Assembly: GCF_000003815.2 (NCBI RefSeq)
Contig: NC_049986.1
Span: 20,928,611 to 20,992,610, forward strand
DNA: 64,000 nucleotides
Source: Branchiostoma floridae
Lineage: Eukaryota; Chordata; Leptocardii; Amphioxiformes; Branchiostomatidae
Direction of reading: 5' to 3'
The notes beneath the pieces are model-generated. The model worked only from the letters and a program-made list of their open reading frames with translations. It was not told the origin of the DNA and ran no database searches. Made by a program: the position numbers and the translations under genes. Every line of letters starts with the position of its first letter. Within the stretch, counting starts at the first letter, position 1. Shown in pieces: positions 1 to 10,210 of the stretch.

Positions 1-51
1 ACAGTCAATAAATAAACGGTTTAATCTAAAGGGAAGGTGCCATGAATTAGA

Positions 52-107
52 ATACACACGCGCGCGCAGCTACAGCTGTATGCACACACGCGCACACGCG
101 CACACGA
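52..107. repeat. Alternating purine-pyrimidine (CA/CG) simple repeat
   Basis: Stretches of CACACGCGCG and CACACGCGCACACG flank a short AGCTACAGCT block. Alternating CG/CA runs of this kind are common microsatellites with Z-DNA potential. No gene context is visible. Confidence 0.7.
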
Positions 108-1858
108 TTTTAATACCGTGACTACCAATTCATCATGCCCCCCTCCCACATTGTGGAGCGGAACAATAGACGTAAAATCTGGGCATCAACAACAACATTC
201 GCTACTGACGTTTTATAACCCTCATTACTGATATTCATAAGTTCTTACGGCACCATTATCAAACACTTGACGTAAAAAAGGTATTACCTGTCGGTTTATA
301 ATGTAGCCTGGTTGATATAGCCCCCAAATCACAGTAGTTCCAAGGAATTGTCTATTTTCCTTATCCAATATGGCGGACACGCGGAATTCCAAAGTCATAA
401 AATAATGAGTCCAAAGGTCAAACTGATGCGCCTGATACTTCGAACCACATGTCGTTGTATGTTCGTCGGTACTGTATGGGTTACTTTTAATCATAAACGC
501 TTCGCCCCTACAGAATGCTAAAACTTAAAAGTTAAAATTATCCAAATGGGGTCCACTTTTGAATTCGAAAAAGTTATTTTTGTATACATGTACCTTTCTC
601 AGTAGTCATTTAAATATTTAACAAGTGACCGTAGGTAACAAACTCTGTGACGTAATAATGGTTTGTTAATGATGAGGATAAGCAGGTAAATGCTTCTGTA
701 TTTGTTTGTACGGTTGGTTTACAGACATAACAATCTGTGTGTACGGTTCAAATATAATCACCGTTCATAACAGTCCCGTTCTGTTCCTGATCATAACGCC
801 TTTCTTTCGGTGAGCCGGAACGAAACATACTCAACCTATGTCGTATACAACGCACACGCTCCTCCAAGTCCTACAAATATAAGGTACAGAAATAATTTCC
901 TAAAGTTTGAGTTCCCACCGACAATGGTCTAATTCTGTGTATATGCGAAATATATAATTTCCATTCATGAAAACTACCCTTCAATCCCTGGTGTAAAATA
1001 TAATTTCCCTCCAAGATCATACCCCTTCTGTCCCTTCTAATTCCCTCTACTTTCGGTGTTCCGATCACAAAAGACACGTTCCTACCCGACAGATTAAGAG
1101 CATGGCCACCCCACCTATATAGTAGTGAATCGCATACAAGACACATCACATTAGCTAATACAAAAAAAACTTACTTAAAAGCTACGATACCTATCACTGC
1201 CAAATTTAAAACACAGCTAAGTCAACGTCTCAATCGAACGACACAAATGAAACAACAACAGCGCCTCACAATGGATACTTGAGACGTACACCACGTTAAA
1301 AAGTAGGTCAACCACAGCTGTGGAAATAACCCCATATCTGCTTCGAGATAAGTAATTGCCAGACCCCAGCGTCTATAAGCCAGCTGGTCTACAATAGCAG
1401 GGAAATAGGGGTGACATCTCAAATTATTACATCGATAATGAAAATAGCTACCGCGAAAAAAAAGGCTCCAAAAGATCAAACACATTTTAACCATAACATG
1501 CATATGACTATCAACCGCGCAAAATGTTAACAGTATGCTATGTCAAACCAACCTCAATATTGGAAACGCAAAGCCCGAACGAGATGGCATATTCCGACGA
1601 GGCCAACATCTGCTTGACGTTATCAAATAACTACAACGCTTAAGACACAATCATAAGGAAGACCTGAACCACTATACCGGACGGCGTAGGGGTGAAAACT
1701 GAAATTATTACATCCATAATAAAAACAGCTACGGCGAAAAAAAAAAACGCGCATCATTTCCTAACCGAGTACAGACGACATGCCAATCCACATGCGATTG
1801 CGGCATACGGAACATAGAGATATAGGTGCGAACAGCCAACGCACAAAGTGATTACAAT

Positions 1859-1896
1859 ACTCTGTTACTGGAGGTTACCCTCCAGTGTCACAGAGT
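1859..1896. repeat. Short imperfect hairpin
   Basis: The outer arms are ACTCTGT and ACAGAGT. The inner arms are CTGGAGG and CCTCCAG around a TTAC loop. Small internal bulges (TA and TGTC) separate the two helices. No function is evident. Confidence 0.5.
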
Positions 1897-2721
1897 AACA
1901 AGTAGACTTCAGTAATCCTCAAACATAAGCGTCTAACATTGAATTTTATTGATATCCTTTTAATCGTATACAAACGTGCAGATTCAAGAAACGAATACCG
2001 TAAATCAAACCGTGTTTTCAAGTGGCTTTATTTCAAGACCCAAGCGTCGCATAATATACAAACGTCCCAAACTGATACGAGCCTATTTTATGTACGTTTC
2101 TATCAAATAAGGGCAGGTCAAAGTGTAACTAAAGAAATAAGAAAACAGATCTTAAGACATATAATACACTGATTGAACTGATGCGCAGAAACAACAGAAA
2201 TATCAAACCAAAATAAGCTCTATATCTCCAATACCATCTCTATAATCTAAAATGTTTCCATGTGATGTAACGAATATCAACAAAGCATAACATACTAATA
2301 AGACTACTAAGTAATAAGAAATAACACTGAGATGCGGTGAGGTGTATAAGAACAAGAAGATACTAATAAGATCAATGGCAGCATTGTATTATAAAGTCGT
2401 TTGGGTAGTACTAGTTGTAAGCTAAAATGTGTTACAAAGAATGTCTAATCTAATCAATAACATAATTATATAATACATAGCATTTTACCAGATTGGGGAA
2501 TACAATATCATCGTTTCAACATTAACTATCAGTTGTTACGTTAGTATTATTCAACTATTATATTAGACATGCATATATGAGGAGCATCCAGAATCATTGC
2601 TGAGATAAAGGTGGCAGAATGTACACTTCTGGGTATAACTGTTAAGTTCAAAAGAGCTTCACTCCTATAGAAAAAAATTAATGTCAAAGATGTAAACTTT
2701 GATGGACACAAATAGACGTTT

Positions 2722-2840
2722 TCATATTCCAAAAGCAGATGTTCAGCTCCGGCTATTTTTTTAATTTGTGACTTTCGTTTTTACGGACTGTCTATTTTGT
2801 CCCCTTTTCTTCCTGTGGGCGGACAGAGAAGTTCTCATAG
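2722..2840. mobile_element. Degraded MITE fragment (AAGCAGAGG family)
   Basis: It begins with a decayed terminal repeat (CCAAAAGCAGATGTT) and carries the internal CTATTTTGTCCCCTTTTC segment. It is the counterpart of 7514-7640 in the other duplication copy. The family is defined by the better preserved member at 24107-24250. The second terminal repeat is not recognisable. Confidence 0.5.
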
Positions 2841-2859
2841 TTTCTAGTTATGCTACGCT

Positions 2860-3060
2860 AAATTCCGCACTCCACAGATGTACGGATCTTTAACATGTAT
2901 GACAATGTCCGGATAAGTGACTTTTCATACATGTAGATTTTACACATGTTTTGACCATGTATCATAAAAGACTGGCTTGATGATATGTTCCTTGCAAAGG
3001 AAGGGTTGTGTGCGGTCTTGTGTCCAAACTGTATCTTCGTATAAAAGAATAGTCTTACTG
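2860..3060 (-). pseudogene. Decayed zinc fingers downstream of ZNF A
   Basis: Reading on past the ZNF A stop, the minus strand still resembles fingers: a degenerate DYS...YSLDT unit with in-frame stops directly after the stop codon, then scattered finger-linker-like motifs further on. The ancestral array was evidently longer and the current stop truncates it. The same remnant lies at 7650-7914 downstream of ZNF B, so the truncation predates the duplication. Confidence 0.55.
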
Positions 3061-4527
3061 CTACGGCTTTACACCTTTATGGTTTCTATGTTTGGTTCTC
3101 ATATGTTTGCACAGGTAGGCCTTTACAGCCGCCCTGTATCCGCATTCCGAGCACACGTAGGGTTTGTCGTCGGTGTGTTTAGCCATGTGTAGTTCTAAAG
3201 AATATTTATGTGCAGCAGAATAGTCACACTGGCCACACTTGTAAGGTTTCTCACCCGTATGCCTTTTCATATGTTGAGAAAGGTTAGATTTGTTGGTCGT
3301 CCTGAACCCGCACTCCCCGCACACGTAGGGTTTATCACCAGCATGCATAGCCTTGTGTTGATGCAAACTTTTTCTCCATGATGAGGAAAAGTCGCACTGG
3401 TCACATTTGTAGGGTTTCTCGCCAGTATGCGTTCTGATATGTTCAGATAGGCGATGTTTCGTAGCCACCCTGTACCCACACTGCCCACACATGTAGGGTT
3501 TTTCTCCAGTGTGCGTATGCATGTGTCGGGCTAAAGCACATTTTTGTGTCGAAGAATAGTCACACTGATCACACTTGTAAGGTTTCTCACCTGTATGCGT
3601 CCTCATATGTTTGGACATGTAGGACTTGTGAGCCGTCCTAAATCCACATTCCCCACACAAGTGAGGTTTAGCACCTGTGTGTCTGATCATGTGTTGGTGT
3701 AAACTCTTTTCCCATGCAGAAGAAAAGTCGCACTGGTCACATTTGTAGGGTTCGTCGCTTGCATGTTTTCCCACATGTTGAGCAAAGTGAGACCTATTAT
3801 CCGTTTTGTATCCACACTCCACACACGTGTAGAGTTTCTCACCAGTGTGTTTAAGCATGTGTCGGTCTAAGCGGCCTTTGTCTGCAACTGAATAGTCACA
3901 CTGGTCACACCTAAAGGGTCTTAAATGTATCCTCATATGTCGGGATAGGTTGTTCCTTGAAGCCACCCTGTGTCCGCACTCCCCGCACATGTAGGGTTTT
4001 TCTCCTGAATGTCTATAAACCATGTGTTGGTCTAAAGTTGATTGCCTTACAGAAGAATAGTCGCACTGGTCACACTTGAAGGGCTTTACACCTGAATGTA
4101 TATTCATATGTCGGAAAAAGGAAGACCTGTGAGCCGTCCTGTATCCACACTCTCCACAAATGTAGTTTTCCTCTCTGGCGTGTTTAGCCATGTGTCGGTC
4201 GAAAAAGCTTTTATATGCAGCAGCATAGTCGCACTGGTCACACTTATAAGGTCTCTCTCTTGTATGGATTCTCATATGCTTGGTTAAGTACGACCTGTCA
4301 TACGCCCTGTATCCGCATTCTCCACACTGGTTGGGGCTTTCTACGGAGTGGCTAGCCATCTGTTGGTCTGGATGGATGGATTGTACCTCGAACGTTTCCT
4401 CACATGGAACGCCCCCTTCCTTGTTCTGCTGCTTTTCCGTGTCTAATTTCTCGCTGCCGTTTGTCTCATTCCCCGGGTGTTCAGTTGACAGTCCGTCCAC
4501 AGGAATCTCACAGCTTCTTTCGGCCAT
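3061..4527 (-). CDS. C2H2 zinc-finger protein, 15 fingers (ZNF A)
   Basis: Predicted sequence-specific DNA-binding nuclear protein, 488 residues. Residues 1-67 are an acidic, finger-free N-terminus opening MAERSCEIPVDGLSTEHPGN, followed by 15 C2H2 fingers from Cys68 to near the C-terminus. Fingers alternate strictly between a CGECGYR type and a CDQCDYS type. Most linkers are TGEKP-like, but the linker between fingers 5 and 6 is three residues short. The fingers carry an aromatic residue two positions after the second cysteine instead of the usual Phe at +4, as in REST. The ATG lies 2 nt after a TTTTTAG acceptor, so all coding sequence is in one exon; the donor of a non-coding 5' exon is near 5545. 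No KRAB, ZAD, BTB or SCAN domain is visible. DNA target and regulatory sign are unknown. Confidence 0.9.
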   Translation of the reverse strand: MAERSCEIPVDGLSTEHPGNETNGSEKLDTEKQQNKEGGVPCEETFEVQSIHPDQQMASHSVESPNQCGECGYRAYDRSYLTKHMRIHTRERPYKCDQCDYAAAYKSFFDRHMAKHAREENYICGECGYRTAHRSSFFRHMNIHSGVKPFKCDQCDYSSVRQSTLDQHMVYRHSGEKPYMCGECGHRVASRNNLSRHMRIHLRPFRCDQCDYSVADKGRLDRHMLKHTGEKLYTCVECGYKTDNRSHFAQHVGKHASDEPYKCDQCDFSSAWEKSLHQHMIRHTGAKPHLCGECGFRTAHKSYMSKHMRTHTGEKPYKCDQCDYSSTQKCALARHMHTHTGEKPYMCGQCGYRVATKHRLSEHIRTHTGEKPYKCDQCDFSSSWRKSLHQHKAMHAGDKPYVCGECGFRTTNKSNLSQHMKRHTGEKPYKCGQCDYSAAHKYSLELHMAKHTDDKPYVCSECGYRAAVKAYLCKHMRTKHRNHKGVKP

Positions 4528-5546
4528 TTCTAAAAACAGTAAACATATAGAACATAAGAGTACACACCGTTTCGACGTACTCTCCTAGAAAATCCTCCAG
4601 CAACTCTCAAGCACAAAGATTGAAAGAACCAAGAGTTAAATACCAAGAGAGACTCTTAACTCAAAAGCGAACCATGTGTTACTCAGCACCAAGAGACCAC
4701 GTCTAGCGAAATAATAGACGTTAAATGAGGACAACAACAACAACAACAACATAACTTACAGAATCAAAAGAAAGAAAACGTTACCATACATACTATCAAT
4801 GTGTACGTTTTTATCCCAGAACATTTAAGCAGTAACCAACATATCATTTCGTGTATTACAACTACTATTGTGTGTTTGGCTAAATGAAATTCTTGACGGA
4901 CGTCATTGTAACATCTTTGGTGTAGCCATATATGGACGCATGAACCAGAAATCGTGCCTGTGCTTGGTCTGCCGATGTTGTTTCCCGTAGACCCATAAAC
5001 TACATTTGCCAAGCAGTCTAGGACATGCACCATACAACAAGACGGACGAATTTGATTTCGTGGCTTTAGTTCCAACATAAATGATTGGCTAATTTCACTG
5101 GGTTATTGTCCCTGCCTTATACCTTTAAAATCGCAGTGAGAATCCCGCCCATATCACCCCATCCCACCAATCGAACCCACTACGGGCAGACTCCTGTGAG
5201 AATTTGCTCTTATGCAATTTACGCCAACATAGATTAAGTTCTCCAAATGTTAACAAGTAGTGATTCATGTCAAAGTGTTGGTAAATTTGTCATTAAGATA
5301 CTGATGAAAACAGCACGATGGTAGCATTTGCGGATAAGCTGAGACAAGGCCGAGAGTGCAGACATGCTAGTGCGTTCCCGTCTGTTGACAATGGGTGGCG
5401 TATGACCAAATTCTCACAGGGCCTATGAAGTGAGTTTACCCGTGCCCACCCACCCACATACATACTTTTGAGCTGCTATCTAGCAGTCATACTAGTATTA
5501 GCATATGTTAGTGGGCATAACTTTAGGTAGTCAACAAACGTCTTAC
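4528..5546 (-). other. ZNF A 5' intron
   Basis: Interval between the coding-exon acceptor (TTTTTAG just above 4527) and the donor (GTAAGA read on the minus strand, at 5545-5546). It contains a stretch near 4553-4755, ending in a (CAA)n tract, that also occurs at 34908-35093 in the ZNF E intron. It also contains 4952-4990, a second copy of a segment of the 5' exon flank (5755-5794). Confidence 0.65.
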
Positions 5547-5720
5547 CTGAGGCTTGGTGTACTTGTAGGAGCAATAGAGAGTTGACAAGTCTTGAAAATA
5601 GTCTTTGATTTACGGAAAAGATATTTACGCACTTGTTCAAGATGGCGGGCGGTCCCAAATACGGGTCAGTGCTTCCGGTATTCAGAGGTCAAAGTTTACA
5701 AACCTGATTACCCAATTGAA
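5547..5720 (-). promoter_or_regulatory. ZNF A non-coding 5' exon and proximal promoter
   Basis: Read on the minus strand it ends in CCTCAG followed by the GTAAGA donor. On the plus strand it holds AAGATGGCGG (5639-5648, a YY1-type core) and the element AGAGGTCAAAGTT (from 5684) followed by ACCTGATTACCCA (to 5714). Both recur at the same relative position 5' of ZNF B, D and E. The transcription start is inferred, not seen. Confidence 0.55.
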
Positions 5721-6689
5721 ACCGGAAATGACGGACTATACTGTATGAGTCATGTCTGTGCTTGGTCTGCCGATGTAGTTTCCCGTAGATTTCTCAAACA
5801 CGCACCAAAAAAAGTAATTGAAGTGTTTTTGTCATTTCAAACCGCTACTCTGAAACCGCTACACGTTGTAAATTTCATGGATCCAACTGACTGTCATCAA
5901 AGTGTGCCGGGCAAACATGTATTACTTTACCACGGGAGGGGGTATCCACTTTCCCTTCCCGAATATAGAGTACAAGTCACATTGGAGCATCAACCTGATA
6001 TTGTAGTTAACAACAACACAAAAATATAGTCTTATGCGTTGTTTATTTTCAACTTCAAACGGCTACATTGCCTACATGCATTGGCATTGCTTGCCCATTG
6101 GGAACATTTGGAGAAAAGCCTCAGCTCACCACATTGCTTAACTGTGAATCTTCAACTATTATGAACATAAATGAGTGTGAACAGTGCATGAATCTTCAAA
6201 TATTCGTGGTGGTCTATTTCTTCTAACCTTTTACCATGCCACTCTTCCTTGAGCTCACTACCTCTCCCTTTCCCAAAAAACAATGGGTCACCCCCTCCCC
6301 TTTTCTTATACTCGCAACCCAATAACAGAAAGCCGCACATGCATACATTGGTCTAACTACACAATCGTACTATACAGTGTCCGTTGTGTTGCGACCGTTT
6401 TGTAAAACAAATTAAACTAAGTGAATGTTTAACTCTTAACATTACCATTTAACTCTTAACATTATCATTTAACTCTTACCATTACCATTTAACTGTATAT
6501 TCTCTACATTACGAACAAAACTACCAACAGTTCAAAAGCTGAAGGGCTGTGCAAAGTAACTGCAAATTCGTGAAAACTGTAATATACATGGGATTTCCAT
6601 ATACTTCAATAAAGTATTTACATGAACATGAACACACATTTCACCAGTGTATTGCACTAGCTATATAGGTTGCAAAGTAAAGTGCCTTT
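5721..6689. other. Intergenic 5' flank of ZNF A
   Basis: Duplicated non-coding sequence matching 10211-11455 with indels. A short tandem repeat based on ATTTAACTCTTA(A/C)CATTA(C/T)C lies at about 6428-6490. No other feature is recognisable. Confidence 0.5.
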
Positions 6690-7023
6690 CTGTGCTGGAC
6701 AGTGCCCCCTTCTTTGAAAGGTATTCCACCTGGATGTCTTCACTTATGTACAAATAGGGTAGATGTAACTGCTGTACGTGTCCGCATTTACCACACATGT
6801 AGGGTTTTCACCTGTGTGTTGCCATGTGATGGTCTGGAGGTTATTTCTGTGCAGCAGAATAGACGCACTGCTCACATTTGTAGGTGTTCTCTTTAGTTTG
6901 TCTTCTCATATGTATGGCTAGGCTAAACCTATCGGAAGCCCTGTACCCGCATTTTCAACCGTCCTGTATCCGCACTCCTCACGAATGTAGGGTTTTTCAC
7001 CAGAGTGTGTAGTCATGTGTCGG
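6690..7023 (-). pseudogene. Collapsed zinc-finger gene remnant
   Basis: On the minus strand the segment still shows finger pieces such as the CGHEC/CGYR class and THTGEKP-like linkers, but with frameshifts and fused half-fingers near 6935-6965. It corresponds to the 3' end of ZNF C in the second duplication copy, so it is what remains of a C-like neighbour after an internal deletion. Confidence 0.7.
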
Positions 7024-7513
7024 TATGATAAAGAAAACATTAACACATTAAAAATTGTATTACAAAAGAATTAGCTCTTTAATCTTAAGTGTTTCTGTGT
7101 AATGTAACAGATATGAAGAAAGCATAGCATACTAGTAAGAAAAACACTGAGATGCAGTGAAGTCTAGAAGAACAAGAAGATACTCATAATATCAATGACA
7201 ATGCAGTGTTATAAAGTCGTTTGGCTAGTTATAAGCTACAATGTGTTGCAAAGAATGTCTTATCTAATCAATAACATTTTACCAGATGGGGGAATACAAT
7301 ATCATCGTATCAACAGCAACTATCAGTGGTTACGTTAGTATTATTCAACTATTATATTAGACATGCATATATGAGGGGCATCCAGAATCATTGCTGAGGC
7401 AAACGTCGCAGAACTTACACTTCTGGGTATAACTGTAAGTTAAAAAGAGCTTCCTCCGAGGGAAATAATGTCAAAAATGCAAACTTTGATGAACACAATT
7501 TTTAGACGTTTTC

Positions 7514-7640
7514 TTACTCTCTAAGCAGAGGTTAAGGCTGTTGTTTTGTTCACGCGCTTTAAGGTGTTTTGTCGGGCTTTCTATTTCGTCCCATTTCCTT
7601 TATGCCGTCGGACAGAAAAGTTTTTATATTTTCAACTTAT
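7514..7640. mobile_element. MITE fragment (AAGCAGAGG family)
   Basis: Begins TTACTCTCTAAGCAGAGGTT and carries CGGGCTTTCTATTTCGTCC. Both match the reverse complement of the MITE at 24107-24250. The other terminal repeat is not recognisable. Confidence 0.6.
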
Positions 7641-7649
7641 GCCACGCTA

Positions 7650-7914
7650 AATGTAAAATATCCCCGTAAACCTGCACTCTCAAACGTGTAGGGGTTTTCA
7701 CCATGTCCGGATAGGTGGTACGTCATCTGGATAGATGATGAGTGACTTTATACATGTAGATTTTACACTTGTTTTGACCATGTATACATAAAAGACAGGC
7801 ACTAAAAGACAAGCATGATAATACGTTCCTTACAAAGGAAGGGTTGTGTGCGGTCTTGTGTCCAAACTGTATCTTCGTACAACAGAATAGTCTCACTGCT
7901 ACGACTTTACACCT
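7650..7914 (-). pseudogene. Decayed zinc fingers downstream of ZNF B
   Basis: Counterpart of 2860-3060. The minus strand beyond the ZNF B stop retains finger-like fragments with stops and frameshifts, in line with a longer ancestral array. Confidence 0.55.
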
Positions 7915-9369
7915 TTAATTATGGTTTCTATGTTTGGTTCTTATATGTTTGGACAGGTAGGACTTTACAGCCGCCCTGTATCCGCATTCCGAACACACGT
8001 AGGGTTTGTCGTCGGTGTGTTTAGCCATGTGTAGTTCTAAAGAATATTTATGTGCAGCAGAATAGTCACACTGGCCACACTTGTAGGGTTTCTCACCTGT
8101 ATGTCTTCTCATATGTTTTGACAGAAAGGACTTGTCATTCGTTCTGAACCCACACTCTCCACACATGTAGGGTTTATCACCAGCGTGCATGATCATGTGT
8201 AGATCTAAACACTTCTTCCACGATGAAGAAAAATCGCACAGGCCACATTTGTAGGGTTTTTCGCCTGTGTGCCTTCTGATATGGTCTAAAAGTTGATGTT
8301 TTCTAGCCGCCCTGTACCCACACTCCCCACACATGTAAGGTTTTTCTCCAGTGTGCGTAATCATGTGTCGGTCTACGGCACCTTTCTGTGCAGCAGAATA
8401 GTCGCACTGATCACACTTGTATGGTTTCTCACCCGTATGTGTCCTCATATGTTTGGACATGTAGGACTTGTGAGCAGTCCGAAATCCACATTTCCCACAA
8501 ACATGAGGTTTAATACCAGTATGTCTGCCCATGTGGTCGCGTAAACTTGATTCGTATAAAGACGAAAAGTCGCACTGGTCACATTTGTAGGGTTTCTCGC
8601 TTGAATGCTTTCTCACGTGTTTAGCTAAGTTAGACCTACTAGCCGTTCTGTATTCGCACTCCCCACACATGTAAGGTTTCTCACTGGTATGTTTAAGCAT
8701 GTGTCGGTCTAAACGCTCTTTGTCCGTGGACGAATAGTCACACTGGTCACACTTATAGGGCTTTAAATGTATCCTCATATGTCGGGATAGGTTGTTCTTT
8801 GAAGCCGCCCTGTGCCCGCACTCCCCGCACATGTAGGGTTTTTCTCCTGAATGTCTATAAACCATGTGTTGGTCTAAAGATGATTGCCTTACAGAAGAAT
8901 AGTCGCACTGGTCACATTTGAAGGGCTTTTCACCTGAATGTATTGTCATATGTCGGAAAAAGGAAGACCTGTGAGTCGTCCTGTACCCGCATTCTCCACA
9001 CTTGTAGTTTTCCTCTCTGGCGTGTTTAGCCATGTGTCGGTCGAAAAAGCTTTTATATGCAGCAGCATAGTCGCACTGGTCACACTTATAAGGTCTCTCT
9101 CTTGTATGGATTCTCATATGCTTGGTTAAGTACGACCTGTCATACGCCCTGTATCCGCATTCTCCACACTGGTTGGGGCTTTCTACGGAGTGGCTAGCCA
9201 TCTGTTGGTCTGGATGGATGGATTGTACCTCGAATGTTTCCTCATATAAAAAGCCCCCTTCCTTGTTCTGCTGCTTCTCCGTGTCTAATTTCTCGCTGCC
9301 GTTTGTCTCATTCCCCGGGTGTTTAGTTGACAGTCCGTCCACAGGAATCGCACAGCTTCTTTCGGCCAT
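7915..9369 (-). CDS. C2H2 zinc-finger protein, 15 fingers (ZNF B)
   Basis: Tandem paralogue of ZNF A, 484 residues: finger-free N-terminus MAERSCAIPVDGL..., then 15 fingers with the same alternation and the same shortened linker after finger 5. An upstream in-frame ATG at 9384 lies on the intron side of the GTTGTTAG acceptor, so I place the start at 9369 (AG, two bases, ATG), matching the other genes. Fingers 1-5 and 14-15 are nearly identical to A. Fingers 6-13 differ mostly at helix positions that contact DNA, for example finger 7 DNRSHFAQH in A and ASRSNLAKH in B, or finger 8 AWEKSLHQH and LYESSLRDH. This suggests different DNA targets, which is an inference. Confidence 0.9.
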   Translation of the reverse strand: MAERSCAIPVDGLSTKHPGNETNGSEKLDTEKQQNKEGGFLYEETFEVQSIHPDQQMASHSVESPNQCGECGYRAYDRSYLTKHMRIHTRERPYKCDQCDYAAAYKSFFDRHMAKHAREENYKCGECGYRTTHRSSFFRHMTIHSGEKPFKCDQCDYSSVRQSSLDQHMVYRHSGEKPYMCGECGHRAASKNNLSRHMRIHLKPYKCDQCDYSSTDKERLDRHMLKHTSEKPYMCGECEYRTASRSNLAKHVRKHSSEKPYKCDQCDFSSLYESSLRDHMGRHTGIKPHVCGKCGFRTAHKSYMSKHMRTHTGEKPYKCDQCDYSAAQKGAVDRHMITHTGEKPYMCGECGYRAARKHQLLDHIRRHTGEKPYKCGLCDFSSSWKKCLDLHMIMHAGDKPYMCGECGFRTNDKSFLSKHMRRHTGEKPYKCGQCDYSAAHKYSLELHMAKHTDDKPYVCSECGYRAAVKSYLSKHIRTKHRNHN

Positions 9370-10041
9370 TTCTAACAACTGCAAACATACGCATAGAACA
9401 TAACTAACAGAATTAAAAGAAAGTTACCATACAAATTACAATCAATGTGCATGCTTTTATCCCAGAACAACAATACATACGTCAGATTTCGTCATGCAAT
9501 ATTCATTGCCAAACCCTTTCTTGCGTGTATCCTTACCCCTGTCGTGAACTTTACGTTTGGGTAAATTCTTGAAGGGCTATATTTATATTGGAACTGTCTG
9601 AAGACACGAAATCAAATTCGTCTTGTTTTATGATGTCTGCAAACGAGACTGCTTGGAGTTACATATGAATTTTCGACTTCTGGTTCATTTGCCCATAATG
9701 TGTATATCAAGGACCCTCCTTTGTTATACTCAAAGCTATTCTCCATGATCGATCCCTCCTTCATAATCATGATGAGATTCTCCTCCCCACCCCCACCCCA
9801 CTTAGCCTGGGTACCATCCGGAAAGTAGTTCGCTCCGGCGTTCATTATATACTATATACCGTCGCTTCTAGCTCTGACATTCACTATACACTATATACAG
9901 TCGCTTCACATAGCAGAAGCGAACGTAGAAGCGAACTACTATCCGGATGGTACCCAGGCTACACCCCACTACTTTCGTGCTACTTTCTTACTGTCTCATT
10001 AGCATCAATTAGTGGACATCGGTAGCCAACGAACGTCTTAC
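9370..10041 (-). other. ZNF B 5' intron
   Basis: Runs from the coding-exon acceptor to the donor GTAAGA (10040-10041 on the minus strand). It contains the MITE at 9803-9961. Otherwise it is a diverged version of the ZNF A intron. Confidence 0.65.
9803..9961. mobile_element. MITE with about 33-bp terminal inverted repeats (TAGCCTGGGTACC family)
   Basis: Left end TAGCCTGGGTACCATCCGGA and AGTAGTTCGCT; the right end is its near-perfect reverse complement. The interior has two ACTATATAC(A/C)GTCGCTTC units. A second member at 30265-30655 proves mobility. There is no coding capacity, so it is non-autonomous. Confidence 0.85.
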
Positions 10042-10210
10042 CTGTGCTTTGGTGTACTTGCAGGATCAGCAGAGCGTTGACAAATCTTCAAAATAGTCTT
10101 TGATTTACGTAAAAGATGTTTACGCCGCAGTTCAAGATGGTGGGCAGGCACAATTACGGGTCAGTGCTTCCGGTATCAAAGGTCAAAGTTTACAAACCTG
10201 ATTACCCAAT
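10042..10210 (-). promoter_or_regulatory. ZNF B non-coding 5' exon and proximal promoter
   Basis: Ends on the minus strand at CACAG followed by GTAAGAC. Carries AAGATGGTGG (10134-10143) and the conserved AAAGGTCAAAGTT (from 10178) with ACCTGATTACCCA (to 10208), as upstream of A, D and E. Confidence 0.55.

Larger units (their letters stand above)
1..2212. other. Intergenic, no gene recognised
   Basis: No reading frame here resembles a known protein, and I could not link any into a splice-consistent gene. It holds a CA/CG-rich simple repeat (about 52-107), a pair of similar 57-60 bp segments (1407-1463 and 1688-1747), and a small hairpin (1859-1896). The right edge is set by the start of the segmental duplication described separately. 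Confidence 0.6.
2213..7023. repeat. Segmental duplication, copy 1 (contains ZNF A)
   Basis: This block aligns colinearly with 7071-11955. Matched landmarks are: the AT-rich 3' flank (2213-2720 with 7071-7510), a MITE fragment (2722-2840 with 7514-7640), decayed fingers, the ZNF coding exon, the non-coding 5' exon (5547-5720 with 10042-10210), the 5' flank (6010-6690 with 10800-11455), and a run of ruined fingers (6690-7023 with 11455-11955). The right end of copy 1 carries only a collapsed remnant of the neighbouring gene, whereas copy 2 runs into the intact ZNF C. The junction between copies is near 7023-7071. Boundaries were judged by eye. Confidence 0.8.

Noticed and set aside
2977-4588. 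Plus-strand open frames across the ZNF coding exons (also in B to E)
   Set aside because: Shadows of the finger arrays on the opposite strand; no family resemblance and no splice structure.
5592-6029. 145-residue plus-strand frame over the ZNF A 5' exon region
   Set aside because: The paralogous region at 10100-10400 breaks this frame; conservation instead fits a non-coding 5' exon and promoter on the minus strand.
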